Source: Apus apus
Lineage: Eukaryota > Chordata > Aves > Apodiformes > Apodidae
DNA length: 64,000 nt
NCBI RefSeq assembly: GCF_020740795.1
Contig: NC_067286.1
Coordinates: forward strand, 32,698,003 to 32,762,002
Direction: 5' to 3'
Shown: in pieces, positions 60,419 to 64,000 of the stretch
Position numbering within the stretch: position 1 is the first letter of the stretch
Layout of the letters: every line of letters starts with the position of its first letter
Notes under the pieces: model-generated
Databases searched by the model: none
The model's input: the letters and a program-made list of their open reading frames with translations, nothing else
Told to the model about the DNA's origin: nothing
Translations under genes and position numbers: made by a program

Positions 60419-61425
60419 TCTTTCAGAGGTGCCAGTTCTGTCACTGTTCTTAATAATTTTGTAACGTGTAGGTAAGTGCACAGGGCATCAATACATATTT
60501 TTGTCTTGTTCTGCATAATTCTTTATTAATGGAAGCTTTTGGGGCAAGGGGAAACCGAACAGAGAAGACTATAAAAAAGACTTTCCTTGTGTTGTAAAGT
60601 AGACTACGTCAATTATGCTTAACAGTCAGTTCTGATTTGTACCTTTGTAACTATCACATAAAATTTTAAAATTTCATTCAGAGGCATTGAGACAGAAAAA
60701 TTCAAAGGTATCTGCTAACCAAAATCCTTTTTACAGGTGACTGAATTCTTGCATTATGGAACTGAGATTGGAACTGGCTTCTTCATATACAAAATACATT
60801 ATGTTTCTTCCACTATGTCTCCACAAAAGATATCTTTAAAGTGGACATTTTCTCAGTATTACATTATCCTATAATATGTGTTTTCATATGGTCTATGATG
60901 AATATCTGTAACAATTTAGTATTGGGAATGGATGGCAGCATTTCCCCCTTTATACAGTCCTTGTTTCATTACAACAGCAGGTGGAAAAGTCTCAAAAGAG
61001 AAGTAGTACAAGCTCCATGGCTTGTTACATTGAAAACTAAACAGACAATACAATAGAAAGGAAGAAAGGAACTATAAGAAGAAAGACTGGATGACCTGAC
61101 CTGATGCCTGGGTGACTGTCCCACTCTAATTTCTAGAAGTTTATAATTTCCTCTACACATTCTCCTGCAATGACAGATGACCCCAAACTTAGTATCTTTA
61201 ACATAGATGTACTCCATTATCACAGACACCCTGTGCTGCTCACAGCAGCTCCTGACTTCTTTATCCCAAGCACACTACTTTCATGCAAAATTTTACTTTT
61301 CTGCAAAAATTTTTTAACCCCTAGACATATAAAGCAACAGCTTTGAAAAGACGTAAGTCTTGAAAAGTCAATTTACTAGGATACATTAATATCTATTTTG
61401 CCCCTTATCACCTATATAAGAGCAA
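60419..61425 (-). other. CHRM5: CHRM5 3' flank, probable 3'UTR
   Basis: Sequence downstream of the CHRM5 stop on the minus strand. The complement of TTTATT at 60522-60527 gives an AATAAA about 900 bases past the stop, a candidate polyadenylation signal. The transcript end is not established. Confidence 0.35.
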
Positions 61426-63012
61426 TCATGGCAGTCTGGTATTGCCCTGCCAGTATAGTTTCTCTTCCACTTTTTTCTTTTTCCACTGGCAGAAAAGCAG
61501 CATCTTGAAAGTTTTCCTGAAAGTTTTGTTACAGAGGGCATAACACATGGGGTTAACAGTGCTGTTCACATAACATAGCCAATATCCAAGGTGCCAGAGA
61601 GTCAGAGGAATGCAGTCAGAGCAGAATGTGGAGATCAAAACCATGATGTTGTAGGGAGTCCATGTGATGATAAAAGCCAAAAGAATAGCACTTAAAGTCT
61701 GTGCTGCTTTGCGTTCCTTTATAAGAACCATCCGTTTCCTTTTGGTGATTTGGTTATTTATATTTGGATCCATACTTTTGATGGAAGGATCCTTTGGCAC
61801 AGCAGCAGAACAAGGAGTTATTTTTACTTTACTGCAACCATTGTTGGCTTCCTGAGTGCCATCAGCCTTAACCACCAACCGGAATTTATAGGATACACAT
61901 TTTTTACTTTTTTGTACATGGCTTTTGGCAGGTGATAAAAAGTATTGCTGGTTCTCAAAGTCATTTTCCTCAGGTTGGTCTTTGACAACAACATCCATAC
62001 TCTCATTAAACTCTTCTGCCTTACCTTTAGATGGACTTTTGTAAGATACTTGGAAAACGGAATCAGCAGCAAGTTTATCCTCCTCCTCTGAAGATGTGTA
62101 GCTGCTGCAGGTGGTTAACTGGTCAGCCTTAGCCCAGTCATTACAAGTACTTGCTGCCTGAGAGACTTTCACTGTAGCTGACGTACTTCGACTAGATGAA
62201 GACCAGGAAGCCTGGCACCTCTCTCTTTTGACTATGTTTGGTTGCTTGCAACTGAAACAAGACTTCAGGAGAGCTTTCTGAGGCTTTATCATCTCAAACT
62301 CTGCCACAGACTCTGAACCCTGCAGTTCAGCAAGATCCTTGGTACGTTTCTCTGTCTCTTTATAGATGCGGCAATACAGAATGGTCATCACAGACACTGG
62401 AATGTAAAAAGCAGCAATTGCAGTACCAAAGGTGATAATAGGCTCATACAAAAACTGTATCTGGCACTCTTCTGGTGGCACTGTTCGTTCACCCACAAAA
62501 TACTGCCAGCACAATATCACAGGTGCCCACAACACAAAGGAAATGAGCCAAGCCAGACCAATCATGATGCCAGCTCTTTTGGGTGTGCGCTTGGCCCTGT
62601 AAGTTAAAGGCCTCGTGATGGAAAAATATCTGTCAAAACTGATGACTAGGAGGTTCATTACTGAAGCGTTGCTAGCTACATAGTCCAGTGCTAGCCAGAG
62701 ATCACAGGCAAGGCTTCCAAGAGACCAATGACCTATGAGTATGTAAGATGTATAAAGGTTCATAGAAAATATTCCAATGATGAGATCTGCACAGGCGAGG
62801 CTGAGCAAGTAATAATTGTTGACAGTTTTGAGCTGACTGTTAACCTTGAAGGATATCATTACCAGAATATTTCCCACTATGGTTATTAAGCTTACAATTG
62901 CGGTTACAGTGGCAATAGTAATGACTTCCCAAAGGCTGTGCCCTTCTAACTGCTTATGGTTGATGGATGAACTGTTTACAACAGTAGAATTGCTGAATAA
63001 ATCTACTTCCAT
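61426..63012 (-). CDS. CHRM5: CHRM5, muscarinic acetylcholine receptor M5
   Basis: Intact intronless coding region of 528 residues (human 532). It is a class A GPCR of the acetylcholine-binding muscarinic family, coupling through Gq/11 to phospholipase C. The N-terminus has NST and NSS glycosylation sequons (8, 13). Seven membrane segments are visible. Key residues are Asp76 (2.50), Cys103 and Cys183 (the conserved extracellular disulfide), Asp110 (the amine-binding Asp3.32, in LALDYVASN), DRY at 127-129, WTPYN at 451-455 (Asn6.52) and NPMCY at 487-491. The third intracellular loop is very long (about 215-435), Ser-rich and acidic in the middle, and its ends are basic ([24 protein letters not shown]), as in Gq-coupled M1/M3/M5. 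M5 rather than M1 or M3 is favoured by the N-terminus, loop sequence and neighbourhood. The start at 63012 matches the family's usual N-terminus. Confidence 0.97.
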   Translation of the reverse strand: MEVDLFSNSTVVNSSSINHKQLEGHSLWEVITIATVTAIVSLITIVGNILVMISFKVNSQLKTVNNYYLLSLACADLIIGIFSMNLYTSYILIGHWSLGSLACDLWLALDYVASNASVMNLLVISFDRYFSITRPLTYRAKRTPKRAGIMIGLAWLISFVLWAPVILCWQYFVGERTVPPEECQIQFLYEPIITFGTAIAAFYIPVSVMTILYCRIYKETEKRTKDLAELQGSESVAEFEMIKPQKALLKSCFSCKQPNIVKRERCQASWSSSSRSTSATVKVSQAASTCNDWAKADQLTTCSSYTSSEEEDKLAADSVFQVSYKSPSKGKAEEFNESMDVVVKDQPEENDFENQQYFLSPAKSHVQKSKKCVSYKFRLVVKADGTQEANNGCSKVKITPCSAAVPKDPSIKSMDPNINNQITKRKRMVLIKERKAAQTLSAILLAFIITWTPYNIMVLISTFCSDCIPLTLWHLGYWLCYVNSTVNPMCYALCNKTFRKTFKMLLFCQWKKKKVEEKLYWQGNTRLP

Positions 63013-63095
63013 TCTTGTTCTTGGTGTATTGTCAGCAGGATCTTAGCACTGTTGCATATTGCTTTCTGTACTTGAAAATACTCTTTTGGAGACAG
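63013..63095 (-). other. CHRM5: CHRM5 5'UTR part of the coding exon, bounded by a predicted splice acceptor
   Basis: On the minus strand a pyrimidine-rich run (CTTTCTTTTTCTGTTTTTTC) followed by TGTTGATCTTCACAG places an acceptor AG at 63097-63096, giving 83 bases of 5'UTR before the ATG. Muscarinic receptor genes typically have non-coding 5' exons spliced to a single coding exon. The upstream exons would lie beyond the right edge of the window. Confidence 0.6.
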
Positions 63096-64000
63096 CTGTG
63101 AAGATCAACAGAAAAAACAGAAAAAGAAAGCAGCTCACTAAATAGCACATCTTTCCATTGGAGTTACCACAAAATACTTGTACAACAATCTATCAAATTA
63201 TTTGTGCTCCCTTTGCATTTTGATTATTGTTTCTACCGTTGTGAATATAACTAAAACATACATTCTAGGACAACGTACTCTGGCATCTTACGCAATCGAA
63301 ACAACTGGTTTTTTTCCTAAGACACTCAATCACACCAGCTCTTTTATTTTTAATACCTTAGGAGACACTCTACATATTCTTAAAGGCAGACATTTAAAGT
63401 TTTACAGTGCAATAAGACTGTGAGTCACTGTGTTGTTTCCTAGAGTACTCTTTAGATGTCAAGATTTCAAAAATTATCTTTGGAAAATTTGGAGAAGTCA
63501 CCAACAACAGAAGGACAGTAAGAGGAAACTGAGAATGCATGGGGAATTAGGAATCTCAATGGCATGGTGGCAGCAGGAAACAATTAAGTGTTAAAAGTGC
63601 TTGGGACAATTGAGGGGGAATCTTTGAGTTAAGGAAGAAGGCAAGGCCAACAGAAGGACAGAAGAGACTGATTGAGTGAGGTGTGGAAGTGCAGTTTGGG
63701 TGAATGAACAGTAGAGTTGAGGATAGAAAGGAGTCAACTGAGGAGGAATCAGCAAAGGACAACCACAGTGACAAACAATGCAACAAAAAATATACTACTT
63801 GCAGAAGCAGTGAAAGGTGGAAAGGGCACCACTGTCTCTCTATAAATGCATGCATGCCTCTGATGTCCATATCTTCCTACTTTCTTCACTGCTGTTTTCT
63901 TGTCCCAGTGAATTCATGCCTGAATCAGGCAATTTGGTTCTCTCCCAGATATTTGCTGGTTTTTGAGTCATTCTATCACATTAAATTATACTAATTACTT
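63096..64000. other. Upstream flank or 5' intron of CHRM5
   Basis: AT-rich sequence with no recognised exon. AVEN, the usual next gene on this side, is not seen within the window. Confidence 0.5.

Noticed and set aside
63096-64000. Search for the first exon of AVEN to the right of CHRM5
   Set aside because: No GC-rich exon or matching coding sequence is present; it probably lies beyond the window.

Overview
This window is vertebrate nuclear DNA and almost certainly avian. It is AT-rich with long introns, one sharp CpG island, and many Chicken-Repeat-1 (CR1) LINE fragments with the typical ATTCTATGATT tail. No bacterial operons, CRISPR arrays or phage genes are seen. The style of the CR1 copies and of one long terminal repeat suggests a neoavian bird, but the species cannot be named from sequence alone.

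Layout from left to right. (1) 1-7.3 kb: the last seven coding exons and 3'UTR of KATNBL1 (+), the katanin-B1-like nuclear protein; its 5' exons lie outside the window. (2) 7.3-20.7 kb: gene-poor AT-rich DNA with no recognised gene. (3) 20.9-21.8 kb: CpG-island promoter of EMC7, with a strong splice donor on the opposite strand that suggests a divergent transcript. (4) 21.3-30.3 kb: complete five-exon EMC7 (+), a subunit of the ER membrane protein complex. (5) 30.3-50.1 kb: intergenic DNA full of transposons, including a long broken CR1 with reverse-transcriptase remnants and two solo LTRs, each nested in an older CR1. (6) 50.1-55.3 kb: a two-exon secreted fibrinogen-domain gene (+), resembling the FGL1-like family. 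(7) 55.3-61.4 kb: intergenic DNA with two CR1 tails. (8) 61.4-63.1 kb: the intact single-exon coding region of the muscarinic receptor CHRM5 (-), with a likely 5'UTR splice acceptor.

The order KATNBL1-EMC7-CHRM5, with CHRM5 opposed to the other two, matches (inverted) the human chromosome 15q14 order as I recall it, which supports the orthology calls. The genes do not form a functional pathway; the linkage is ancestral synteny. The fibrinogen-domain gene between EMC7 and CHRM5 has no counterpart that I recall at the human locus, and it is the least familiar coding element here. Exon boundaries were deduced by eye from GT-AG sites, reading phase and remembered family sequence, without alignment software.
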